Source: Caballeronia fortuita
GTDB taxonomy: Bacteria; Pseudomonadota; Gammaproteobacteria; Burkholderiales; Burkholderiaceae
DNA length: 64,000 nt
Direction: 5' to 3'
Assembly: GCF_001544835.2 (NCBI RefSeq)
Contig: NZ_FCNX02000003.1
Location: 310,001 to 374,000, forward strand
Below, piece by piece: positions 36,160 through 44,146 of the stretch; the stretch's first letter is position 1, and the number at the start of each line of letters is the position of its first letter. Below the pieces are notes generated by a model, which saw only the letters and a program-made list of their open reading frames with translations, was not told where the DNA came from and searched no databases. The position numbers and the translations under genes were made by a program.

Positions 36160-36555
36160 GGAGCGTGCGTGTGTCGATTCGCGTGGGCGAAGAGTTCGCC
36201 ATCGACAAGGGCGCGTCCTGCAAGGTGCTGCTCGCTTTCACCGAGACGCAGGACCCGCGCTGGCAGGAGATTGGGACCAGCTATGGGCGGTCTCGTTTGG
36301 CGAGCGTGATCCGGAAACGGCGTCGGCATCGGTGCCCGTGTTCGACTCGTTCGGGAGCTGCAGGGCGCGTTGACGCTATCGGGACCGAAAGGCCGCTTCG
36401 ACGCTCCGGTGGTCATCAACGAAGCAGTGACGACGCTGCTCGATAGCGCGCGTCGCGCGACCGTCGCACTCGGCGGGAAGGGATCGCGGTACGACCTGAG
36501 TATCGAGAACCTTGCGCAGACACCGGTGGTTGTGGGCGGCTCGGTGCCGCGTTGA
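36160..36555 (+). pseudogene. Remnant of a beta-rich hypothetical protein with two frameshifts, 5' truncated
   Basis: Protein-like sequence appears in three successive frames: VGEEFAIDKGASCKVLLAF and TETQDPRWQEIG near 36180-36280, then WAVSFGERDPETASASVPVF near 36283-36345, then ELQGALTLSGPKGRFD up to VVVGGSVPR and a stop at 36555. Read together they make one continuous chain of about 130 residues, so one gene with two frameshifts is more likely than three short ones. No start is present. I do not recognise the family. It meets the truncated amidohydrolase head to head, which suggests a deletion that removed both 5' ends. Confidence 0.5.
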
Positions 36556-36598
36556 GGGGGTGAGGTTCGGGCTGCGCGATACTTCCGATCAATGCTCG

Positions 36599-36901
36599 TC
36601 AACGTCGCGCGGGATCGTCGTCGGAAGCCTTTTCGCTGACGATCTCCATATCGACGGTTCGGCCATCGTCGCCGAACGTGCGCGCTTCCCGGCGCAGCGC
36701 GCGCGTCTTCCACCACAAGTAGCCGACGACGACCGTGCCGATCCCGAACAGGATGGCGAGCAGGATCAGCGACAGCATCGCCGCTGCCACGAGCACGAGC
36801 ACGCTCACCACGACGGCCACCGCGCGGCCGAGCCAGCCGGGGCCGCCGGTCCCTGTCTCATTGTCGTAAGCCACGCGTCGTGGCGGTTCGCCGTTATCCA
36901 T
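36599..36901 (-). CDS. Small membrane protein (100 aa)
   Basis: A 100-residue protein with a hydrophilic N-terminus, a long hydrophobic stretch in residues about 26-60 (AVAVVVSVLVLVAAAM and LSLILLAILFGIGTVVVGYL) that could form one long or two short membrane helices, then WWKTRALRREARTFG and an acidic tail. ATG 36901 has GGAG nine bases upstream; the frame extends further back without a better start. This is the pattern of a small inner-membrane protein. Function unknown. It is divergent from the ABC operon at 37272. Confidence 0.65.
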   Translation of the reverse strand: MDNGEPPRRVAYDNETGTGGPGWLGRAVAVVVSVLVLVAAAMLSLILLAILFGIGTVVVGYLWWKTRALRREARTFGDDGRTVDMEIVSEKASDDDPARR

Positions 36902-37052
36902 TGCCTGTTTCTCCGCTGCGGTTTGGCGACTGGCGTAATGCACCGGGCGGCGGCCCTGCGCCTGAACCCGGTCCGCCGACGTTGCGAGTGCAAACGTCCT
37001 CAATCATAAATCGCTTCGGGAATTGTCGAAGTTTTGCGCGTCCCGATAGGCT

Positions 37053-37064
37053 GTTACCGGTAAC
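37053..37064. promoter_or_regulatory. LacI/GntR-gluconate-type palindrome upstream of the sugar ABC operon
   Basis: GTTACCGGTAAC is a perfect 12-bp palindrome, preceded by T so that it reads TGTTACCGGTAAC. This is close to operators of LacI-family sugar regulators such as the gluconate repressor site. It lies 208 bp before the binding-protein start codon. No LacI-family gene is in the window. Confidence 0.45.
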
Positions 37065-37116
37065 GCATGCGATTGCACGCGCGACCCGCCGTCGCTATAC
37101 TGGCTCCGCGATCGAG

Positions 37117-37144
37117 TGGCCTGACCACTACGATTGGCCTGACC
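37117..37144. repeat. Direct repeat TGGCCTGACC, two copies 18 bp apart
   Basis: TGGCCTGACC occurs at 37117-37126 and 37135-37144. The first copy continues with A to give TGGCCTGACCA, a TGG...CCA dyad like those bound by FCD-type GntR regulators. It lies in the promoter region of the ABC operon. It may be a second control site besides the palindrome at 37053. Confidence 0.4.
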
Positions 37145-37271
37145 GCAAGACGAATCAAGCAGACAGACTGGAAGCGTCGCATCGGCACCCCGTCGATGCG
37201 TCCGGAAGGGGCGTGCTGTAGATGAAGTCGCTCGGCGCCGCTCCATAAGAAGAATGAAAGGAGACGACTCG

Positions 37272-38306
37272 ATGTTCCGTAAAGGATCGCAGGTGAGCGC
37301 CGCGCTGACGCTCGCCGCTTGTGCGTTCGCTGGCAGCGCGCACGCACAGGTCGCCACGGGCGACACGGCGCAGAAGAAGATCGCGTTGTCGAACAGCTTC
37401 GCGGGCAACGCGTGGCGGCAGTCGATGCTCAAGAGCTGGAGCGCCGTCGCTCAGCAGGCCGTGGCGGACAAGAAGGTCGCGGCCGCGCCCGCCTTCACGA
37501 CCGCCGAGAATCAGGTGACGGAACAGGCGCAGCAGGTCCAGAACCTGATCCTGCAAGGCTATAACGCGATCGTCATCGACGCGGTCTCGCCGACCGCGCT
37601 CAACGGCACGATCAAGAAGGCGTGCGCCGCGGGCGTGGTCGTCGTGTCGTTCGACGGCGTCGTTGACGAGCCGTGCGCGTATCGCGTCAATTTCGACTTC
37701 AAGGGCTGGGCGGAGCAGGGCGTCGACTATCTGGCGACGAAGCTCAATGGGAAGGGCAACATTCTGGAGGTGCGCGGCGTGGCCGGCATTTCCGTCGACA
37801 ACCTGATGCACGAAGGCGTGCTCGACGGGCTCAAGAAACATCCGGGGCTGAAACTCGTCGGCTCGGTGAACGGCGACTGGACGCAATCGGTCGCGCAGAA
37901 AGCAGTGGCCGGCATCCTTCCGACACTGCCGCAAGTCGATGGCGTCGCCACGGAAGGCGAGATGTCGTTCGGCATCGCGCAGGCGTTCAAGGCCGCGAAT
38001 CGCCCGGCGCCGCCGATGATCATCGGCAGCACTTATCCCGAACTGCAATGGTGGAGCGAGCAGGCGAAGACCGGTTACGAGTCGCGCTCGCTGTCGAATC
38101 CGCCGGGCGCGGTGTCGTTCGCGTTCTGGGTCGCGCAGCAAGTGCTCGCGGGCAAAAAGATTCCGAAGGAAGTGACCATCAACGTGCCGCTGCTCGCCAT
38201 CTCGCAGCAGGAGTTGCCAGCGAAGCTCGCCGCGACGCCGCCGGGCGGTATCGCCGATGTGACATATACGCTGCCGCAGACCGTGGCCTTGCTCGACAAG
38301 AAGTAA
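37272..38306 (+). CDS. Periplasmic sugar-binding protein 1 (ribose-class ABC importer)
   Basis: A 344-residue periplasmic binding protein of the RbsB/Peripla_BP_4 type. The signal peptide is residues 1-25 (cleavage AHA|QVATGD). Family features are IALSNSFAGNAWRQ, QVQNLILQGYNAIVIDAVSPTA and GVVVVSFDG. ATG 37272 follows AAAGGAG by eight bases. It is the first gene of the operon and is clearly homologous over its whole length to the last gene at 42722, including the shared motifs WRQ-MLKSW and NLILQG. The ligand cannot be read; the associated lactonase suggests a sugar or sugar lactone. Confidence 0.88.
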   Translation: MFRKGSQVSAALTLAACAFAGSAHAQVATGDTAQKKIALSNSFAGNAWRQSMLKSWSAVAQQAVADKKVAAAPAFTTAENQVTEQAQQVQNLILQGYNAIVIDAVSPTALNGTIKKACAAGVVVVSFDGVVDEPCAYRVNFDFKGWAEQGVDYLATKLNGKGNILEVRGVAGISVDNLMHEGVLDGLKKHPGLKLVGSVNGDWTQSVAQKAVAGILPTLPQVDGVATEGEMSFGIAQAFKAANRPAPPMIIGSTYPELQWWSEQAKTGYESRSLSNPPGAVSFAFWVAQQVLAGKKIPKEVTINVPLLAISQQELPAKLAATPPGGIADVTYTLPQTVALLDKK

Positions 38307-38339
38307 GCACGCGACGTCGCCACGCATGGAGGCATGTGA

Positions 38340-39821
38340 ATGGGCGCAACAACCAGCACGGAAGAACAGCGCGCGCTGATTCGCTTCGAAGGTGTCGGCA
38401 AGACCTTCGGGCGGGTGCGCGCGCTCGCGGACATCGACTTCGCGTTCATGCGCGGCGAGTGCGTCGGCATCGCGGGACATAACGGCGCGGGCAAATCGAC
38501 GCTCATGGCCGTGCTCGCGGGCGTCTATCCGCCGACGCAGGGCCGTATCGAAGTGGACGGCCAGAACGCGCCGCACTACAACGCCAACGCCGCGCGCGAA
38601 GCCGGCGTGCGCTGCGTCTTTCAGGAGCTATCGCTCTGCGCGAACCTGACTGTCGCGGAGAACATGACGATCGTGCATCCACGCTTGCAGGGACGCGGCT
38701 GGCGGCGCAGGGCCACCGCGCTCATGCGCGAGAAGCTCGAGGAAATCTTTCCGGGCAATGGGCTCAAGGGCAACGAACTCGTGTCCGATCTGACGCTTAC
38801 GCAACAGCAGATGGTCGAGATCGCGCGCGGGTTCACGGTGACGGACGCGCCCGTGCGTCTCGTGATTCTCGATGAACCGACGTCCTCGCTCGATGCCCAT
38901 ACCGCCGATCAACTGCTCGCCTTCGTGCGGCGCGCGGCGGAACGCGGTATCACATGCCTGCTCATCACGCACATGCTCGGCGAGATAGAGCGCGTCGCGG
39001 ATCGCGTGATGGTGATGCGCGACGGCGGCATCGTCGGCGTGCTGCCGGGCAGCGAGGCGAACCGCGCGTCGATCATTCAGGCGATGGGTCAGCATCTCGA
39101 AGCGGAGAAGACGCCGGCCGCAGCACGCCTGCGCAACGAACAGCGCGACGAAAAGCCGTTCCGCTGGCACGTCGGCGCGCGAAAACATACGTCGATCGAG
39201 GCATCGCGCGGAGAGATCGTCGGCTTTGCAGGACTTGCCGGGCAAGGTCAGACCGAAGCGCTGCTCGGCATCTACGAGGCAGCGACGGGCCACGGCGCGG
39301 GGCGCATGAAGGCCGCGTTCGTCGCGGGCGATCGCGGACGCGACGGCGTGTTCCCCGTCTGGTCCATCGCGCAGAATCTCGATCTGCGCTGGCTCGTCGG
39401 CGGCGCGAAACGCAAGCACGGTCTCGTCGATCTCGCGGCGGCGCGCGCGCTCGTCGATACGTGGCGCGCGAAAATCGGCATACGCGGCGCGCCGATGAGC
39501 GCGGGCATCCTGTCGCTTTCGGGCGGCAACCAGCAGAAGGTGCTGTTCGCGCGCGCGCTTTCGTCGGACGCGCAGCTCATTCTGATGGACGACCCCACAC
39601 GCGGTGTCGATGTCGGCACCAAGCGCGACATCTACCGGCTCGTTCACGACGAAGCCGCGAAGGGTCGCACCTTCATCTGGTACACGACGGAAAACGAAGA
39701 GCTGTCGCATTGCGACCGCACGTATGTCTTCCGTTCGTCGGCGGTGACGCGCGTCTTGCATGCCGACGAATGCACGGAAGAAGCGCTGCTTGCAGCGAGT
39801 TTCGAGGAGCAGGCCGCATGA
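38340..39821 (+). CDS. Double-domain sugar ABC ATPase (RbsA class)
   Basis: A 493-residue ATPase with two nucleotide-binding domains. The first has Walker A GHNGAGKST near residue 46 and Walker B VILDEPTSSLD. The second has the degenerate Walker A GLAGQGQTEA and signature LSGGNQQKVLFARAL, the usual RbsA/MglA asymmetry. It overlaps the next permease gene by ATGA. It should power uptake by the two permeases that follow. Confidence 0.92.
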   Translation: MGATTSTEEQRALIRFEGVGKTFGRVRALADIDFAFMRGECVGIAGHNGAGKSTLMAVLAGVYPPTQGRIEVDGQNAPHYNANAAREAGVRCVFQELSLCANLTVAENMTIVHPRLQGRGWRRRATALMREKLEEIFPGNGLKGNELVSDLTLTQQQMVEIARGFTVTDAPVRLVILDEPTSSLDAHTADQLLAFVRRAAERGITCLLITHMLGEIERVADRVMVMRDGGIVGVLPGSEANRASIIQAMGQHLEAEKTPAAARLRNEQRDEKPFRWHVGARKHTSIEASRGEIVGFAGLAGQGQTEALLGIYEAATGHGAGRMKAAFVAGDRGRDGVFPVWSIAQNLDLRWLVGGAKRKHGLVDLAAARALVDTWRAKIGIRGAPMSAGILSLSGGNQQKVLFARALSSDAQLILMDDPTRGVDVGTKRDIYRLVHDEAAKGRTFIWYTTENEELSHCDRTYVFRSSAVTRVLHADECTEEALLAASFEEQAA

Positions 39822-40768
39822 CATCCGCGCGTATAACGTTCCGGGACACGCAAGCGCGTCTGCGCGCGCTGCTTCCCGCCATCTCGCTCGTCGCGGTGCT
39901 GGTGCCGATTCTCATCATGCAACCCACGGTGATGAGTTATTTCGGTTCGAGCTTGCTGCTCAATCTCGCCGTGCCGATCGTGCTCGCCACACTCGCGCAG
40001 CTCGCGATCATCACCGTCAACGATCTCGACTTGTCCATCGGTCCGTTCGTGAGTCTCGTCGCGTGCATCGGCGCGACGCTGCTCGTCAAGGAGCCGTGGC
40101 TCGGCGCGCTCGCGCTCGTCGCCTGTGTGCTCGCGTATGCGGCTGTCGGCGCGCTGATCGAACTGCGGCAGATTCCGTCGATCGTCGTGACGCTCGGGCT
40201 CTCCTTCGTATGGAGCGGGCTCGCCATCGTGCTGCTGCCTTCGCCGGGCGGCACGAGCCCAGGCTGGCTCGGCACGGCAATGAGTTACCAGACGCCGTTG
40301 ATCGCCGCGCCGATCGTGTGGTCGGTGCTGATTGCCATCGTCGGGCATCTTCTCTTGATGCGGACCTCGGCAGGCGTGCGCATTCGCGGCGCGGGCGGCA
40401 ATCCGCGCGCGATGCGGCGTTTCGGCTGGTCGCTCGTGCGCAGCAAGGCGACGCTCTATGGCATCGCGGGCGTGTTCGGCGTGCTGTCCGGGCTTTCGCT
40501 GCTCGGGCTCACGACTTCCGCCGATGCGAACCTCGCGCTGCGCTACACGCTGCTTTCGATTGCGGCGGTCATACTCGGCGGCGGCGAATTCGTCGGCGGG
40601 CGCGTATCGGTCATCGGCGCGGTGCTCGGTGCGATCACGCTCACGCTCGCGGCGTCGTTCCTCGCCTTTCTCAACATTTCGGCGGACTGGCAAGTCGGTA
40701 TGCAAGGCGCGATCCTGATCGTCGTGCTGTCGTTGCGCGTGCTGCTGCAACGCGGGGAGCGGCAATGA
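39818..40768 (+). CDS. Sugar ABC permease 1
   Basis: A 316-residue inner-membrane permease of the BPD_transp_2 (RbsC/AraH) family with 8-10 helices. Segments TVNDLDLSIGPFVSLVACIGA and AVILGGGEFVGGRVSVIGAVLGA are typical. It overlaps the ATPase gene and the next permease gene by ATGA on each side. It forms the channel with the neighbouring permease. Confidence 0.9.
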   Translation: MTSARITFRDTQARLRALLPAISLVAVLVPILIMQPTVMSYFGSSLLLNLAVPIVLATLAQLAIITVNDLDLSIGPFVSLVACIGATLLVKEPWLGALALVACVLAYAAVGALIELRQIPSIVVTLGLSFVWSGLAIVLLPSPGGTSPGWLGTAMSYQTPLIAAPIVWSVLIAIVGHLLLMRTSAGVRIRGAGGNPRAMRRFGWSLVRSKATLYGIAGVFGVLSGLSLLGLTTSADANLALRYTLLSIAAVILGGGEFVGGRVSVIGAVLGAITLTLAASFLAFLNISADWQVGMQGAILIVVLSLRVLLQRGERQ

Positions 40769-41751
40769 AATCGCAGACATCGGGCGAAGCGATCGCCAAC
40801 GACGACACCGCTTGGGCACGGCTCAAGGGCATCCAGGCGCCGTGGGCGTGGTCCTTCGTCGGGACCGTGCTCGTGTGGTTCGGCATCGTCGGCATCTTCG
40901 GGTTCGGCATTGCGAGCAATGTCGCGCAGACGGCGCTCACCTACGGCGTGTTCATGGTGCTGGTCGGTCTCGGGCAGATGCTCGTCATCACGTCGGGCGT
41001 CGGCAACATCGACCTCTCGGTGCCTTCGACGATCGCGCTTGCGGGCGTCGTCGGCATGCACGCGATGGGCGGCGTCGACGGGCAGATCGCGCTCGGCGTG
41101 GCGGCGGCGCTCGGCGTGGGCGTCGCGGTCGGGATTGCCAACTACATGCTGATCCGGCTGCTGCGCATTCCGCCGATCATCGCGACGCTCTCATCGAGCT
41201 TCATCATTCAGTCGATCGCCATCACGCAAGGGCGTCAGCTTCCGCCGCCGCCGCCCGCACTCGGCGCGTTCGCCACGAGCCGGCTCTTTCATGTGCCGTA
41301 TATCGCGCTCGTGGCGCTCGCGTTGTCGGTCGCGCTTGCCGTGCTGCTTCATCGCGCGGTGTACGGGCGCAGGCTCTCGGCCATCGGGCAGAATCCGCGC
41401 GCCGCATGGCTCGCGGGCGTGAACGTGCATCGCACGCGCTGTCTGGCGTATGTGCTTTCGTCGATGATCGCCTCGCTCACGGCGCTTCTGCTCGCGGCGA
41501 CATCGGGCGGCGCATCGCTCGATATGGGCGTCGAGTACATGCTGATCTCGATCGCCGTGGTCGTGATCGGCGGCACGCTGGTCACGGGCGGCAAGGCGAC
41601 GATCGTCGGCGTGTGGGGCGCATCGATGTTCCTGTTTCTCACGAACGCCGCGCTCAACGCGATCGGCGCCGATGCGGGCGTGCGCTCGATCGTCTACGGC
41701 GTGCTCATCATCGCGGTGACGGTCGCGGCGGGTGGCAAGACGGCGCGGTGA
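40765..41751 (+). CDS. Sugar ABC permease 2
   Basis: A 328-residue permease of the same family, with LVITSGVGNIDLSVPSTIALAGVVG and VVVIGGTLVTGGKATIVGVWGA. ATG overlaps the previous stop (ATGA). The two permeases are distinct in sequence, so the channel is probably a heterodimer. The lactonase gene starts 38 bp downstream. Confidence 0.9.
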   Translation: MKSQTSGEAIANDDTAWARLKGIQAPWAWSFVGTVLVWFGIVGIFGFGIASNVAQTALTYGVFMVLVGLGQMLVITSGVGNIDLSVPSTIALAGVVGMHAMGGVDGQIALGVAAALGVGVAVGIANYMLIRLLRIPPIIATLSSSFIIQSIAITQGRQLPPPPPALGAFATSRLFHVPYIALVALALSVALAVLLHRAVYGRRLSAIGQNPRAAWLAGVNVHRTRCLAYVLSSMIASLTALLLAATSGGASLDMGVEYMLISIAVVVIGGTLVTGGKATIVGVWGASMFLFLTNAALNAIGADAGVRSIVYGVLIIAVTVAAGGKTAR

Positions 41752-41789
41752 CATCGCAATCTGCAAGAACAACACAAGGACAAGGAGAC

Positions 41790-42698
41790 ATGAAACCCAG
41801 CGATTTCGAAGTGCATGATGCGCGTTTCAGGCTGCTGCTTCAGCCGAACGCGTTCCTTTCCCGCCTGACGGACGAATGCCTCTGGGCCGAAGGTCCGGTC
41901 TATTTTCCGGCGACGGACCTGCTCGTATGGAGCGACATACCGAATAACCGCATGCTGCGCTGGGCGCCGGGAATGGGCGTCGGCGTGTTTCGCGCGCCGT
42001 CGAACTACAGCAACGGCAACACGCGCGACCGTGAAGGGCGGCTCGTGAGCTGCGAGCATGGCGCGCGGCGCGTGACGCGCACGGAGCACGACGGCAGCGT
42101 GACCGTGCTTGCCTCGCACTTCGAAGGCAAGCGGCTGAATTCGCCGAACGATGTCGTCGTCGATTCGAAGGGCGACATCTGGTTCACGGATCCCGACTAC
42201 GGCATTCTGAGCGACTACGAAGGCTATCGCGCCGAAAGCGAGATCGGCCGGTGCAACGTCTATCGCATATCGTCCGACGGCGCGCGCGTGCAACTCGTCT
42301 GCGACGACTTCGTGAAGCCCAACGGTCTTGCGTTTTCGCCGGACGAATCGCGGCTCTACATCGCGGATTCCGCTGCTTCTCACGACGACGCAGCGCCGCG
42401 ACACATCCGCGTGTTCGATGTATCGGGCGAAGGCGCATTGCGCAACGGACGCATGTTCATCGAAATGCAAGGCGGCGTGCCGGACGGCATGCGTATCGAC
42501 GAGCACGGCAATGTCTGGACGAGCGCGGAAGACGGCGTGCACTGCTATGCGCCCGACGGCACGCTGCTCGGCAAGATCCTGATACCCGAGGTCGTCGCGA
42601 ATCTGACGTTCGGCGGGATCAACCGCAATCGCCTGTTCATCGCGGCGACGTCGTCGCTCTATTCGCTTCATGTCGGGGTGCGCGGCGCAGGGCGTTGA
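41790..42698 (+). CDS. SMP-30/gluconolactonase family lactonase in the ABC operon
   Basis: A 302-residue beta-propeller lactonase. Family motifs are LWAEGPVYFP with the metal-binding Glu, RLNSPNDVVVDSKGDIWFTDPDYG near residue 112, VKPNGLAFSPDESRLYIAD and GVPDGMRIDEHGNVW. AAGGAG stands shortly before the ATG. Located between the permeases and the second binding protein, it suggests that the imported compound is a lactone or is oxidised to one. Confidence 0.88.
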   Translation: MKPSDFEVHDARFRLLLQPNAFLSRLTDECLWAEGPVYFPATDLLVWSDIPNNRMLRWAPGMGVGVFRAPSNYSNGNTRDREGRLVSCEHGARRVTRTEHDGSVTVLASHFEGKRLNSPNDVVVDSKGDIWFTDPDYGILSDYEGYRAESEIGRCNVYRISSDGARVQLVCDDFVKPNGLAFSPDESRLYIADSAASHDDAAPRHIRVFDVSGEGALRNGRMFIEMQGGVPDGMRIDEHGNVWTSAEDGVHCYAPDGTLLGKILIPEVVANLTFGGINRNRLFIAATSSLYSLHVGVRGAGR

Positions 42699-42721
42699 GA
42701 ACATCAATAACGGAGACGAGC

Positions 42722-43741
42722 ATGAAGATCACAACACTGGCCGTGGCGCTGTGCATGGCGACGGCATCGATGGGCGCGTCGGCGCAGGTCGCAACGGGCG
42801 ATACGTCGTCGATGAAGATCGCGCTGTCGAACAACTACGCGGGCAATAGCTGGCGCCAGCAGATGCTCAAGAGCTGGGCCAACGTCGCCGATCCGGCCGT
42901 GAAGCAGAAGGTCGTCGCGGCGGCGCCCAGCTTCACGACGGCCGAAAGCCAGGCGACCGAGCAGGTTCAGCAGATTCAAAACCTCATCCTGCAAGGCTTC
43001 AAGGCCATCGCCGTCGATGCCGTGTCGCCCACCGCGCTTAACGGCGTCATCAAGCAGGCGTGCGGCGCGGGCGTGACGGTCGTATCGTTCGACGGCATCG
43101 CGACCGAGCCGTGCGCGTATCGCATTGCGGTGGACTTTCAGGGCATGGGCCGCATGCAGGTCGATTATCTGGCCAAGCGCCTGAACGGCAAGGGCAATCT
43201 GCTGGAGATTCGCGGACTCGCGGGCGTTTCCGTGGACGACGAGATTCATCAGGGCATCGTCGATGAACTCAAGAAGTATCCGGGGATGAAGATCGTCGGT
43301 TCGGTGCACGGAGACTGGACGCAGACGGTCGCGCAGAAACAGGTCGCGGGCATTCTGCCGACCTTGCCGAAGATCGACGGCGTGGTCACCCAAGGCGGCG
43401 ACGGCTTCGGCGCCGCGCAAGCGCTCAAGGCCGCGGGCCGGCCGACGCCGATCATCATTCTCGGCAACCGGCAGGAAGAACTCGCGTGGTGGGCCGATCA
43501 GAAGAAGAGCGGCTACGAAACGATGTCGGTGACGATTCCGCCGGGTGCGTCGTCGTTCGCGTTCTGGGTGACGCAGCAGATTCTCGCAGGCAAGAAGATG
43601 CCGCACGACATCCGTATGCCGGTCCTGGAAGTGAAGCCGGAAGAGCTCGACGCAGTACTCGCCAAAACGCCTGCGGGCGCGCTGGCGAACAAGGAATACA
43701 CGCGCGAGGAAGTCGTCGCAGTGGTGGACGGGAAGAAGTAG
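42722..43741 (+). CDS. Periplasmic sugar-binding protein 2, paralogue of the first
   Basis: A 339-residue binding protein with signal peptide 1-21 (cleavage ASA|QVATGD). It aligns with the protein at 37272 almost without gaps (IALSNNYAGNSWRQ versus IALSNSFAGNAWRQ; NLILQGFKAIAVDAVSPTALNG versus NLILQGYNAIVIDAVSPTALNG, each split here for comparison). Only one ATPase/permease set exists, so both proteins probably serve the same transporter with different or overlapping ligands. A strong hairpin follows the gene. Confidence 0.88.
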   Translation: MKITTLAVALCMATASMGASAQVATGDTSSMKIALSNNYAGNSWRQQMLKSWANVADPAVKQKVVAAAPSFTTAESQATEQVQQIQNLILQGFKAIAVDAVSPTALNGVIKQACGAGVTVVSFDGIATEPCAYRIAVDFQGMGRMQVDYLAKRLNGKGNLLEIRGLAGVSVDDEIHQGIVDELKKYPGMKIVGSVHGDWTQTVAQKQVAGILPTLPKIDGVVTQGGDGFGAAQALKAAGRPTPIIILGNRQEELAWWADQKKSGYETMSVTIPPGASSFAFWVTQQILAGKKMPHDIRMPVLEVKPEELDAVLAKTPAGALANKEYTREEVVAVVDGKK

Positions 43742-43749
43742 AAGAAGCG

Positions 43750-43786
43750 GGGCATCGCGCGTTCGTCGTCCACTCGCGCGATGCCC
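43750..43786 (+). terminator. Hairpin ending the sugar ABC operon
   Basis: GGGCATCGCGCG (43750-43761) and CGCGCGATGCCC (43775-43786) form a perfect 12-bp stem with a 13-base loop, eight bases past the stop codon of the last gene. No T-run follows, so it may act as a terminator with Rho or as a 3' protecting structure. Confidence 0.65.
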
Positions 43787-43912
43787 GATTGCACCTTCAG
43801 CGGGATTCATCGCACCACGACTGGGTCGCCGCTGAACCCGAATGGGTCACGCTCGATGGCGCGCCTCCGCGCCGTTCGAGCCAAGTCTTTGTATTAGCAC
43901 GAGAAGTTATCG

Positions 43913-43930
43913 TTGGCACGGACAGTGCAT
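43913..43930 (+). promoter_or_regulatory. Candidate sigma-54 promoter of the ureide/amide operon
   Basis: TTGGCACGGACAGTGCAT has GG at 43915-43916 and GC at 43927-43928 with exactly ten bases between, and TGGCACG-N4-xTGCA, one mismatch from the sigma-54 consensus TGGCACG-N4-TTGCA. Transcription would start near 43940, about 207 bases before the binding-protein gene. A TGCACC half-site for NtrC occurs at 43790-43795, about 120 bp upstream; no full NtrC dyad is seen. Sigma-54 control suits genes for nitrogen scavenging. Confidence 0.5.
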
Positions 43931-43935
43931 TACGG

Positions 43936-43960
43936 GTTCAACTTGTATTCAAGATTGAAC
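43936..43960. promoter_or_regulatory. Dyad near the presumed transcription start, candidate GntR operator
   Basis: The left arm GTTCAACTTG (43936-43945) and the right arm CAAGATTGAAC (43950-43960) are inverted repeats with one bulged A and a 4-base centre TATT. The dyad is in the 405-bp gap before the BMP-family binding protein and overlaps the start site expected from the sigma-54-like promoter. The GntR regulator at the end of this operon is a natural candidate to bind it. Confidence 0.5.
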
Positions 43961-44146
43961 TCATGAAAGCGACCGCTGCCACCGACGATAACGCTCCGCA
44001 CACCGTCCCCTCGCAGCGGATCGTCCCGCGCGCATCGCGACATTCGACAAGTTAGGCATCCGTACTAATGCGCCCGGCCGGCTGCGCACGTATCGGCACA
44101 GCTTCGTCCCATCACCCAGCGATCAACTCAAACAGGAAGCAACATC

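Noticed and set aside
38340..41751. ATGA overlaps and frames running through several genes as possible fusions
   Set aside because: Each gene has its own start, normal family length and good motifs; the overlaps are ordinary translational coupling.
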